A stretch of 64,000 nucleotides of DNA from Paenibacillus cremeus (GTDB lineage: Bacteria; Bacillota; Bacilli; Paenibacillales; NBRC-103111): NCBI RefSeq assembly GCF_007786445.1, contig NZ_VNJI01000018.1, forward strand, positions 1-64,000. Reading direction: 5' to 3'. Each line of letters starts with the position of its first letter. The stretch's first letter is position 1. A model generated the notes under the pieces. It was not told the DNA's origin and did no database searches. It saw only the letters and a list, made by a program, of their open reading frames with translations. This document shows, piece by piece, positions 16,485 to 24,329 of the stretch. Both the position numbers and the translations under genes were made by a program.

Positions 16485-17144
16485 TTATACAGGCCAAGCT
16501 TCCTTCCGGTAAGCCATGTCCCAGAACATATACTCATAGCGGCTGCTGATGATAAAATGGCGCTTCATCCGCTCCCGATCCGTCTCCGACGCCTGCTCGG
16601 CCAGCTCGTCCAATCGAGCGATCTGCTCCTCCACGAGCTCCCGGAACCATTCGCCACCGTAGGCCGCGATCCACTCCTGGTAGATCGGCTCAGCCGGTGT
16701 GCACGATTGCAGCCGCTCTCCAATCTCATAATACAGCCAGTAGCAAGGCAGGATAGCCGCGACGATATCGCCGAGCGATCCATGCGCCGCTCTGAGCATA
16801 TGCGAAGTGTAGGCATAGGAGGTCGGCGCCGGCTCGAAGGCCGCCTTCTCTTCCTCGGTAACCCCCAGCTGCTTCGAGAATTTCGCATGCAGCGACAGCT
16901 CGGCACCGTAGGTCCCCTGCGCATGCACGGCCATCCTGTTCACGGTGAACAGGTCGGTCGCTTTCGATGCGCCCAGCGCCTGCACCCGGGCAAATTGCGA
17001 TAAGTAATACGCGTCGTTCAGTACATAATAGCGGAAGCAATCGAGCGGCAGCGTGCCGTCGCCGATCCCCCGTACAAAAGGATGCTCGAAGCTGGCCTGC
17101 CAGCTGGCATCCGCCGCTTGGCGTAACTGTGCGGAAAATTTCAT
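16485..17144 (-). CDS. tenA: Thiaminase II / aminopyrimidine aminohydrolase
   Basis: A 219-residue TenA protein that salvages thiamine by hydrolysing aminomethyl-pyrimidine breakdown products to HMP. The catalytic cysteine is C134 in ILPCYWLYYEIGE; D44 in YYVLNDAYYLSQF and the conserved Tyr/Glu residues (SRYEYMFWDMAY) complete the active site. GGGGAGGAA precedes ATG 17144. It is the last gene of the riboswitch-controlled operon, 20 bp after the EcfT gene. Its pairing with a YkoEDC transporter points to uptake and processing of pyrimidine precursors. Confidence 0.93.
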   Translation of the reverse strand: MKFSAQLRQAADASWQASFEHPFVRGIGDGTLPLDCFRYYVLNDAYYLSQFARVQALGASKATDLFTVNRMAVHAQGTYGAELSLHAKFSKQLGVTEEEKAAFEPAPTSYAYTSHMLRAAHGSLGDIVAAILPCYWLYYEIGERLQSCTPAEPIYQEWIAAYGGEWFRELVEEQIARLDELAEQASETDRERMKRHFIISSRYEYMFWDMAYRKEAWPV

Positions 17145-17164
17145 CGTTCCGATTCCTCCCCGAA

Positions 17165-17971
17165 TTAAAACACTTTATAGCTGACATCCCCGACGTGAAA
17201 CCATGGGACATGCCAGCCGAGCCAGGCAGCCGCTCCCCAGAGTACCGCTAGCACTCCGGCCATCAGCGCGTCGCTGACCGACCAGCCCAGCGTATAGTAG
17301 AACGTCCGCTTCGCCGACGACGAGAAGCGCTTGGCCTCCATCGCCACAGCGATCCGCTGCGCCCGGCGAATGCTCTGCGCGAGCAGCGGAATCGAGTGCC
17401 GCTTGAGCGATGCCAGCAGGCCGCTTAGTCCCCGAGGGGGCTTCACGCCCCGCACCTTCAGCGCCATCTGCAGCGTGCGGTACTCCGCCCAAATCATCGG
17501 CAGAAGCCGGAGCGCGGCCATAAAGCTGTACGCGTATTTGGGCGGCAGCCGCAGCTGCTGCATCAGCGAATAAAACAGTGCGACCGGGCTCGTGGTCAGC
17601 GCGAACAGCAGCCCGATCAGCGCCATATCGACGGTCTTGAGGCCGATGTGTATCCCGCGGAAAAAGCTTTCTTCTGTCACGTGCACCAGCCCCCAGCGGA
17701 GCCAGGTCGTTGACCCTTGACCGAAGAACACCATGGAGCTGGCGGACGACACGAACATCAGCCCAAACGGCAGCGACAGCAGCAGCAAGCGGCGCGGCGA
17801 ATGACCGGATGCAGCGAACAGCAGCACGATGTACATCCAGGTCACATTCGTTAGCACATTGATGTTGTCCGTGAAGAGCGCCAGCACAAACATGAGCACG
17901 CTCGCCACCAGCTTAAAGCTCGGATTGACGCGATGCAGCCACGTCTCGCGAAAAGACCATGCGAACGGCAT
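17165..17971 (-). CDS. ykoC: ECF transporter T component (YkoC-like)
   Basis: A 268-residue EcfT/CbiQ family membrane protein, the coupling subunit between the substrate-binding S protein and the ATPases. Membrane helices include ASVLMFVLALFTDNINVL and ALMAGVLAVLWGAAAWLGW. The coupling motifs are ALKVRG and, further on, AVAMEAKRF, close to the A-R-G signatures. GGAGG of the preceding gene end lies eight bases before ATG 17971, which I prefer to GTG 17980. It is the third gene of the thiamine-precursor operon. Confidence 0.88.
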   Translation of the reverse strand: MPFAWSFRETWLHRVNPSFKLVASVLMFVLALFTDNINVLTNVTWMYIVLLFAASGHSPRRLLLLSLPFGLMFVSSASSMVFFGQGSTTWLRWGLVHVTEESFFRGIHIGLKTVDMALIGLLFALTTSPVALFYSLMQQLRLPPKYAYSFMAALRLLPMIWAEYRTLQMALKVRGVKPPRGLSGLLASLKRHSIPLLAQSIRRAQRIAVAMEAKRFSSSAKRTFYYTLGWSVSDALMAGVLAVLWGAAAWLGWHVPWFHVGDVSYKVF

Positions 17972-17976
17972 CGCCG

Positions 17977-19515
17977 TCACCTCCTAGTTTCCTCTAATGA
18001 AGCGATCGATGCGGCGATCGGCTCTCGCTTCATCGGCTTAGCAGCTTCCAGCCTCTCTACGTATTCCCCAGGGGACATGACATCGGCCAGCCTCCCGCTG
18101 CGAACCTCCCACACTCGCGTAGCGAACCGGGCGACAATCTCAGGATCGTGCGTCACCATCACGATCGCCGACCCCTGCTGCCGCCATGCCTCCAGCTTCT
18201 CCAGCAGCGCAAACGTATTCGCCGCGTCCTGCCCAAAGGTCGGCTCATCCAGCAGCACCAAGCGCTGCGCTTTGACCGTAGCGGCCGCCACACTGAGCCG
18301 TCGCTTCTGCCCCAGCGAGAGCTGGTACGGGTGAAGGCTGCGATGGTCGGTCAGCCCGAACCAGACGAGCAGCTCCTCCGTCTTGGCCTGCACCTCGCGC
18401 TCCGGCACGCCGTCCCGCCGGAAGTTGAAGGCCAGCTCGTCATACACCGTGCCGGCGACGAACTGCATTTCGGGGTTTTGGAACACATAGGCCGTCACAT
18501 CGGCCACGTCGTCAAAGCCCCGAACGATCCGCTTCAGCAGGGGCATCGCATACTCCCCCGCCGTCGGCAGCAGCTGCATCAGCGACTGGAGCAGCGTGCT
18601 CTTGCCCGCGCCGTTCTCGCCGACGACCGCGATCCAGTCTCCGGCATACAGCTCGGCTTCCGGCACCTCGATTTTGGGCGTTCGGCCGTGAAAGCCGGTA
18701 AAACCGCCCAGCTGCACCAGCGGCTGAGCCGCCACAACGCCGGAAGGGACTCGACCAGCGGCACCAACCGCTGCCCGTGCCGCGTAGTCGTCCCAGACGC
18801 CGGGATACCAGATCCCGTACGCCTCTAGCTCCGGCTTATGGTCGTGGAACACCTGCTGAGGCTCCCCATCCGCCAGCACGCGGGCATCCGGGCCAAACAG
18901 CACGACGCGATTGACGAAGTCGACGATCTCATCAATTTTGTGCTCCACGATCAGCACCGTCTTGTCTGCGGTTACCTGCTTGACGGTATCCCATACCTCG
19001 GTCGTTCCCTCCGGGTCGAGCAGCGAGGTCGGCTCATCGAGGAACCAGACTTCAGGCTCCAACGCCAGAAGGGACGCAATGGCCAGCCGCTGCTTCATCC
19101 CCTGCGACAGCGAGGCGATGGGGACATGCGGATTGTCACCTAAATTCAGTCCGACCTGCGCCAAGCACCGGCGAATCCGCTCCGGCATTTCCGCGCGGGG
19201 AACGCACAGGTTTTCCAGTACAAAGGCAATTTCTTCATCTACGTACGGCATGCAAAATTGCGCATCCGGGTCCTGAAACAAATATCCCCAGGACTCAGGC
19301 AGCTGCAGGCCTTCCGCTTTCATCGGCACCTCGATCGAGCCGGGAATCAGTCCGCTCAGCACCTGCAGCAGCGTTGATTTACCGCAGCCGCTGGGGCCAA
19401 GCAGCAGCACCTTTTGCCCCGCCGGTACCGACAGAGACAAATCCTCAAACAGCAGCTTCGGGCTGCCCGGAAATTTCAATCGAAGCTCCGTTACTGCAAC
19501 ACTAGCCGTGCTCAT
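17977..19515 (-). CDS. ykoD: Duplicated ECF ATPase (YkoD-like)
   Basis: A 512-residue protein with two ABC ATPase domains. Domain 1 has Walker A GPSGCGKST (near 40), signature LSQGMKQRLA and Walker B VWFLDEPTS. Domain 2 has Walker A GENGAGKST (near 295), signature LSLGQKRRLS and Walker B LVLLDEPTF. YLFQDPDAQFC and YVFQNPEMQFV are ECF-type Q-loops. It energises uptake of thiamine pyrimidine precursors with YkoE and YkoC. Its ATG overlaps the ykoE stop codon (TAATG), so the genes are coupled. Confidence 0.9.
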   Translation of the reverse strand: MSTASVAVTELRLKFPGSPKLLFEDLSLSVPAGQKVLLLGPSGCGKSTLLQVLSGLIPGSIEVPMKAEGLQLPESWGYLFQDPDAQFCMPYVDEEIAFVLENLCVPRAEMPERIRRCLAQVGLNLGDNPHVPIASLSQGMKQRLAIASLLALEPEVWFLDEPTSLLDPEGTTEVWDTVKQVTADKTVLIVEHKIDEIVDFVNRVVLFGPDARVLADGEPQQVFHDHKPELEAYGIWYPGVWDDYAARAAVGAAGRVPSGVVAAQPLVQLGGFTGFHGRTPKIEVPEAELYAGDWIAVVGENGAGKSTLLQSLMQLLPTAGEYAMPLLKRIVRGFDDVADVTAYVFQNPEMQFVAGTVYDELAFNFRRDGVPEREVQAKTEELLVWFGLTDHRSLHPYQLSLGQKRRLSVAAATVKAQRLVLLDEPTFGQDAANTFALLEKLEAWRQQGSAIVMVTHDPEIVARFATRVWEVRSGRLADVMSPGEYVERLEAAKPMKREPIAASIASLEETRR

Positions 19516-20105
19516 TAGAGCTTCTTCTTATCCAACGCGCTGTAGTCGTCGGCGCTCGCCGGACGAACGAGCTGCGTAACGCCGGTTTTTTCCAGCGCCT
19601 TGGCCAGCGCATAAGCAACCGGACCGCAGAGGATAAACGAGCCGAGCAAACGGAATACAATCGCAAGGATCAGGTTCCAGCTTTGCAGCTCCAGCAAATA
19701 CCCTTTGAAGTAATCGAATACGAAAGCGCCAACGCCTGACAGCATGCCCGCCAGCCCCGCCACGACAATGGAATACCGGCGGTATCCGAAGGCAGCAAAT
19801 ATGAGCTCCGCGCACAGCCCCTGAACGATGCCGTAGGTCAGCGCTTCAATGCCGAACTGCGAACCGGCCAGCAGCTCGCCGGAAGCCGCAGCCGCCTCCG
19901 CCAATAGCGCCACGCCAGGCTTGCGGATGATCAGGAACGCCGCCGTCGCCGCCATAAACCACATGCCGTACACGAGCTGATCGAGCTGAATCCCCGCGAC
20001 CTTCGCCACGTTGTACAAATCTCCCCACAAGCGATAAATAACGCCAAATACTACCGCGATCACGATCGTGACCAAAATATCCGTCAGCTTCAATCGTTTA
20101 GACAT
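19515..20105 (-). CDS. ykoE: ECF transporter S component (YkoE-like)
   Basis: A 196-residue membrane protein that binds the substrate, by family a hydroxymethylpyrimidine-type thiamine precursor. MSKRLKLTDILVTIVIAVVF is the first helix; GIEALTYGIVQGLCAELIFA and LILAIVFRLLGSFILC follow. ATG 20105 is chosen because AAAAAGGAG lies just upstream; the longer open frame runs back through the riboswitch terminator. It is the first gene after the TPP riboswitch, and that context gives the substrate class. Confidence 0.9.
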   Translation of the reverse strand: MSKRLKLTDILVTIVIAVVFGVIYRLWGDLYNVAKVAGIQLDQLVYGMWFMAATAAFLIIRKPGVALLAEAAAASGELLAGSQFGIEALTYGIVQGLCAELIFAAFGYRRYSIVVAGLAGMLSGVGAFVFDYFKGYLLELQSWNLILAIVFRLLGSFILCGPVAYALAKALEKTGVTQLVRPASADDYSALDKKKL

Positions 20106-20185
20106 GGACGATCCACTCCTTTTTCTAACTATAGTTTTGTTTAGGGTAAACTCCCCTGCCGCCCCATTCCCTGCGAGGATCACGT

Positions 20186-20224
20186 AAAAAAAGCCGCCTC
20201 CCGAATGCATCGGAAGCGGCTTTG
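20186..20224 (-). terminator. Riboswitch-linked terminator
   Basis: On the minus strand AAAGCCGCTTCCGA pairs with TCGGGAGGCGGCTTT, followed by a run of T. It lies between the TPP aptamer and ykoE and is the likely expression platform, closed when TPP is bound. Confidence 0.85.
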
Positions 20225-20254
20225 TAAGCACATGTTAATCAAGCGTGCTAACGC

Positions 20255-20345
20255 TCTCCACTTCCCTACGCTGGCATCATCCAGATCAGGTTCAGAGGGT
20301 CTAGGATCTATCGATCCAATCTCAGCCTGTCGGCTCCCCTAGTGA
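20255..20345 (-). promoter_or_regulatory. TPP riboswitch (THI element)
   Basis: On the minus strand the conserved aptamer blocks appear in order: GGGGAGCC, GGCTGAGA, ACCCTCTGAACCTGATCTGG, ATGCCAGCGTAGGGAAG. These match the THI element in sequence and spacing. Bound thiamine pyrophosphate should favour the downstream terminator (20186-20224), shutting off ykoEDC-tenA. A TTGACA/TAATAT promoter lies directly upstream. Confidence 0.96.
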
Positions 20346-20353
20346 CATCCTTC

Positions 20354-20381
20354 ATATTATCACGATTGCATAAATTGTCAA
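20354..20381 (-). promoter_or_regulatory. Promoter of the TPP riboswitch operon
   Basis: Reading the minus strand, TTGACA (20381-20376), a 16-bp spacer and TAATAT (20359-20354) form a good sigma-A promoter a few bases before the aptamer. Confidence 0.7.
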
Positions 20382-20407
20382 TGGCTTCGGAGTTGAATAA
20401 ATTCAGC

Positions 20408-20492
20408 CAGGCTGAAGTCTGGCGGAGAATACGCATCGTCGGACTTCAGTCAGGCTGAAGTTTGGCGGAGAATACATTATCGTCGAACTTCC
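20408..20492. repeat. 43-bp tandem duplication
   Basis: Two adjacent copies (20408-20450 and 20451-20492) begin CAGGCTGAAGT(C/T)TGGCGGAG and differ at a few positions. The junction also forms an inverted repeat, ACTTCAGTCAGGCTGAAGT. It lies between the ykoE promoter and psd; no gene is visible here. Confidence 0.75.
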
Positions 20493-20618
20493 TCCCAATT
20501 GTTCGCTTTTTCAACATTTTATCGCGTATTGTAGTTGATTTGTCCCCCGTTCTATGTCAAGATAGTCGATAGAATTGCTCTCTAAACTTTCTTATGAAAA
20601 CAGGTGACTTCCCAAGCT

Positions 20619-21410
20619 ATGAAAATATCGCTGTTCCGGCTGCTGACCGAGCTTTCCTCCCGTAAAACCGTGTCGAAACTTACCGGCGCTTTTGCCAAGT
20701 CGAAAGCCAGCCGTGCGCTGATCCCCCGTTTTGCCAAAACCTACGGCATTCGCATCGAGGACGCGGAAAAAGCCGTTCATGAATATGCATCGCTGAACGA
20801 TTTCTTTACTCGCCGGCTGAAAAGCGGCTTGCGGCCGATCGATCTCACCACCGAGACGATGGTCAGTCCTGTGGACGCCCTCATTACCGGCATGGGGCCT
20901 ATTAAGGAAGGGCTCATTGTCAATGTCAAGGGTCAAGACTATACCATTGAAGAGCTGCTGAACCACAGCCCGCGCATGATCAACTATACCAACGGCTTCT
21001 ATTATGTGCTGTATCTCAGCCCGACGGATTATCACCGTATTCATTCTCCTGTGGACGGCACCATCGTGGAAAAAGAACACGTCGCCGGCAAGGTGTATCC
21101 GGTCAACGATTTTGGCCTGAAGCATATGAAACGCGTGCTGAGCCGCAACGAGCGTCTGATCACCTATGTGCAGCACGAAGCCGGAGAGGTCGCGGTCGTC
21201 AAGGTCGGAGCGCTCAACGTGAGCAGCATTCAATACGTATCTCCGCTGCCTGATCAGCTGGAAAGAGGCGGCGAGCTCGCCTACTTCGAATTCGGCTCTA
21301 CCGTCGTCCTGCTGACGGAAACAGGTACGTTCGAATCCCGGAAGGATCTGCTCGTCGGCAGCAAGGTCAAAATGGGCGAAGCGCTCGGTTTGTTCAAAAC
21401 GAAGGGGTAA
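20619..21410 (+). CDS. psd: Phosphatidylserine decarboxylase
   Basis: A 263-residue proenzyme that makes phosphatidylethanolamine from phosphatidylserine at the membrane. LYLSPTDYHRIHSPVDG carries the conserved HRxHxP region. AYFEFGSTVVLLT near the C-terminus holds the G-S-T self-cleavage site that yields the pyruvoyl group. SLNDFFTRRLKSGLRPID is also characteristic. The start is ATG 20619 with ACAGGTGA upstream; the frame opens at GTG 20604 inside that sequence. The Fsr-type transporter follows 48 bp downstream and may be cotranscribed. Confidence 0.92.
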   Translation: MKISLFRLLTELSSRKTVSKLTGAFAKSKASRALIPRFAKTYGIRIEDAEKAVHEYASLNDFFTRRLKSGLRPIDLTTETMVSPVDALITGMGPIKEGLIVNVKGQDYTIEELLNHSPRMINYTNGFYYVLYLSPTDYHRIHSPVDGTIVEKEHVAGKVYPVNDFGLKHMKRVLSRNERLITYVQHEAGEVAVVKVGALNVSSIQYVSPLPDQLERGGELAYFEFGSTVVLLTETGTFESRKDLLVGSKVKMGEALGLFKTKG

Positions 21411-21458
21411 TACAACCACCATCGCAATCGCATCTAGAGAAATGAGGAGTATGCCGTT

Positions 21459-22712
21459 ATGCAAGAAGTATCCGGTGCAGCCGGGAACGGAGCCATACTC
21501 AAGCAGCAGCAAGTTTCACGGTCGGCTGTCGTGCCGACCGTCTTTCGTATTTTGCTTGCCATCAGCTTGGTTCATCTGTTCAACGACACGATTCAATCCG
21601 TAATTCCCGCCATTCTACCACTGTTTAAACAATCTATGGGCTTGAATTACATGCAGTCCGGTATTATCGTTTTTGCTTTGAATATGACCGCATCGGTCAT
21701 GCAGCCTGCCGTCGGCGTCTACTCCGACCGCAAGCCGTCGCCTTACCTGCTTCCGCTGGGGATGGCCTCCACGTTTTTGGGCGTGCTGGGGCTTGCGCTG
21801 GCTCCGAGCTATGGACTGATTCTGCTGTCCGTCCTTCTGGTCGGCGTCGGCTCGGCCGTCTTCCACCCGGAGGCGTCCCGCGTCGCTTATATGGCGGGCG
21901 GCTCCCGTCGCGGCTTGGCGCAGTCCATCTTCCAAGTGGGCGGCAACGCAGGGCAATCGCTGGCATCGATCATGACGGCGCTGATCTTCGTCCCGCTCGG
22001 GCAGCTTGGAGCCCTCTGGTTCACGCTGGTGGCGCTGCTCGCCATTGTGGTTCAGCTTTATATTGCGCACTGGTACAGCGGCTATATGGCGGCGAAGCCA
22101 CCGGTTCGCCAATCCGGTGCGACCCGCGTTATGAATCCGGCGCGCAAGAAGCGCATCGCGTTCGCGATTGCCATGCTGATTTTTCTCGTCTATGCCCGCT
22201 CCTGGTATTCCGCCGGGATCACGATTTACGGGCCGTTTGATTTAATGAACCGGTTCGGGATCCGCTTGGAGCAAGCGCAGCTGTACATCTTCCTGTTCGC
22301 TGCAGCGGGTGCTGTCGGTACCTTCTTCGGAGGACCGCTGTCCGATAAATTCGGCCGCCGGAACCTGATTCTGTTCTCGATGCTGGGAACGGCTCCGCTG
22401 GCCTTGGTGCTGCCGTTTGCGAACGGCTTTTGGACGTATGTGATTTTGATGATTAACGGCTTCATTCTGATGTCCAGCTTCTCCGTCACTGTCGTGTATG
22501 CGCAGGAGCTCATTCCGGGCAAAATCGGCACCGTCTCCGGACTAATCACGGGCCTTGCCTTCGGTCTTGGCGCCCTTGGCGCTGTCGCTCTGGGTGGACT
22601 GGCGGATTGGATCGGACTGCCGGTGGTCATGCAAATGGTTGGTTACTTGCCGCTGCTGGGCTTCTTGACCTTCTTCCTGCCATCCGACCGTGAGATCAAG
22701 GCTTGGTCATAA
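21459..22712 (+). CDS. MFS transporter, fosmidomycin-resistance (Fsr) type
   Basis: A 417-residue 12-helix MFS protein. The Fsr family signatures are SLVHLFNDTIQSVIPAILPL, GVGSAVFHPEASRVAYMAGG and RRGLAQSIFQVGGNAGQSLA. GGPLSDKFGRRNLI is the MFS motif between the halves. Relatives export fosmidomycin and other small compounds, but the real substrate here is unknown. ATGAGGAG precedes the ATG. It ends at a shared terminator with the convergent HD-GYP gene. Confidence 0.9.
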   Translation: MQEVSGAAGNGAILKQQQVSRSAVVPTVFRILLAISLVHLFNDTIQSVIPAILPLFKQSMGLNYMQSGIIVFALNMTASVMQPAVGVYSDRKPSPYLLPLGMASTFLGVLGLALAPSYGLILLSVLLVGVGSAVFHPEASRVAYMAGGSRRGLAQSIFQVGGNAGQSLASIMTALIFVPLGQLGALWFTLVALLAIVVQLYIAHWYSGYMAAKPPVRQSGATRVMNPARKKRIAFAIAMLIFLVYARSWYSAGITIYGPFDLMNRFGIRLEQAQLYIFLFAAAGAVGTFFGGPLSDKFGRRNLILFSMLGTAPLALVLPFANGFWTYVILMINGFILMSSFSVTVVYAQELIPGKIGTVSGLITGLAFGLGALGAVALGGLADWIGLPVVMQMVGYLPLLGFLTFFLPSDREIKAWS

Positions 22713-22720
22713 CAATAATG

Positions 22721-22758
22721 AAAGGGGCCATCCCAGTATTACTGGGACAGCCCCTTTT
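22721..22758. terminator. Bidirectional terminator
   Basis: AAAGGGGCCATCCCAGT (22721-22737) pairs with ACTGGGACAGCCCCTTTT (22741-22758) between convergent genes. Confidence 0.88.
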
Positions 22759-22764
22759 CTGCAT

Positions 22765-24222
22765 TTAACCGGCGATCGCCTGACGGCCTGATCGCTGGAA
22801 TCGCAGCCGATCCAGCACCTCATCCTCGTGCGCGACCCGGCTGATCTCTTGGATCTCCTGCCAATCCTCCGGCGGGATGCGCAGAAACGCCTCCACCACC
22901 ATCGGGCAAAACTGCGTTTCGGTGCACCGCTCGATCTCCGCCCGCGCTTCCAGGTAGCCTCGTCCTTTGCGGTAGGGCCGATCGGACGTGATCGCATCGT
23001 ATGTATCGCAAAGTGAGAAAATGCGGGCAAACAGCGGAATCTCCTCCCCCTGCAATCCGAACGGATACCCCCTGCCGTCCACCCGCTCGTGATGGTAGAG
23101 CACCACATCAAGCGACGGCTGCAAAAACGCGATATGCTGCAGCATTTGGTGCCCCAGCTGCACATGGCGCTTCATAACCACCCACTCGTCCTCGGTCAGC
23201 TTGTCCGGCTTCAGGAGGATGGCGTCCGGCACTCCGATTTTGCCGACATCGTGAAGCAGTGCTCCCCGAGCCAAGAGGCCCAGGTCCTCATCCGACAGCC
23301 TCATCTCCATCGCCAGTCGAGTCGCATAGGCGGTGACCCGGAAGGAATGCCCCTGCGTCTCGTTATCCCGCGAATCCAGCGCACTGGAAAGCGCTTGCAA
23401 AGACTCATCATATGTACGCTCAATTGTATCGATCATGGCGTTCAGCTCTTTATTTTTCCCGTCGATGATTCGGGTGGAGTAGACGAACACTTGACGTAAG
23501 CCGAAGAACAGGGCGAGCATCCCGATTAAAATTACCGTCAGCAGCGTCACCTGCAGCCAGCTGCTCACCAGGTCCTGCTCCGTGATGTCCCTCACGATCT
23601 CGACGACGCCGTTCACCCGGTTTCCTTCGCCTTGGATCGGCAGCCACAGATGCAGCCGATGGCCGCTCATCCGGTCATGAAGCACTTCCTTCTTCTCGAC
23701 CACCTGATCGATGGCCGAATACGCAGCTGTGCTTGCCTTTTGGCCGACCCGGGATTTATCGTAGCTGAAATTAATGGTGCCGTCCGGGTAGTAGAAATTC
23801 GTCTCGACAATCGAATACAAGTCAAAATGCATCCGAACCACATTGTATACGCCTTCATAATCCTTCGGCAGCGCATGCTCTTCGTACCCTTCGCTTCCAG
23901 CATGCTCGTAGCCGCTGCTTCCGCTTGCCGCCGGCTGCATATGGCCCGCGTGGGAATCCCCTTCGTAGCTGCTTGCTGCAGTTCTGCCCTTGTCGCCGCT
24001 CGTGCTCTGCGTTCCTTTTCCGCCGAACAGATCGGCGAGCTGCGGCAGCTTGATGAAATGCTTCACCACGGAAGCATTCGTCAAATCCACGGTCTCGCGA
24101 ATGACGAAGCTGCTGCTTGCCCACAAGGTCACGGCGGACAGCACCAATCCGATCAGAATGACCGAAATGCCGAGCGTCCAAGTAAATCGGCGGTACGGGT
24201 TCACTTCCTTCGTTTTGCCCAC
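22765..24222 (-). CDS. Membrane HD-GYP phosphodiesterase with His-rich sensor loop
   Basis: A 485-residue protein with an N-terminal helix (LGISVILIGLVLSAVTLWA), an external domain of about 200 residues, a second helix (VILIGMLALFFGLRQVFVYS) and a cytoplasmic HD-GYP domain. HD is in LLHDVGKIGVPD and the GYP motif in HHERVDGRGYPFG, so c-di-GMP hydrolysis is expected. The external domain contains a low-complexity Gly/Ser stretch (about 65-120) with DSHAGHMQP, YEHAG and EEHA, which could bind a metal. GTG start at 24222 with GGGGGAACGAGG upstream. It shares a terminator with the Fsr gene. Confidence 0.9.
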   Translation of the reverse strand: MGKTKEVNPYRRFTWTLGISVILIGLVLSAVTLWASSSFVIRETVDLTNASVVKHFIKLPQLADLFGGKGTQSTSGDKGRTAASSYEGDSHAGHMQPAASGSSGYEHAGSEGYEEHALPKDYEGVYNVVRMHFDLYSIVETNFYYPDGTINFSYDKSRVGQKASTAAYSAIDQVVEKKEVLHDRMSGHRLHLWLPIQGEGNRVNGVVEIVRDITEQDLVSSWLQVTLLTVILIGMLALFFGLRQVFVYSTRIIDGKNKELNAMIDTIERTYDESLQALSSALDSRDNETQGHSFRVTAYATRLAMEMRLSDEDLGLLARGALLHDVGKIGVPDAILLKPDKLTEDEWVVMKRHVQLGHQMLQHIAFLQPSLDVVLYHHERVDGRGYPFGLQGEEIPLFARIFSLCDTYDAITSDRPYRKGRGYLEARAEIERCTETQFCPMVVEAFLRIPPEDWQEIQEISRVAHEDEVLDRLRFQRSGRQAIAG

Positions 24223-24329
24223 CCTCGTTCCCCCCTGTTCCTATGCTAAGAATGAATTTAAAATTTGCCTGATTTTGTCACCTACTTCCTTCGACGGGAG
24301 GCAAACATTCTCCTTCTTCTTTCCTAGGT

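Noticed and set aside
16398..17003. Plus-strand frame opposite tenA
   Set aside because: It has no recognisable motif, while the minus-strand TenA shows the catalytic Cys and operon context.
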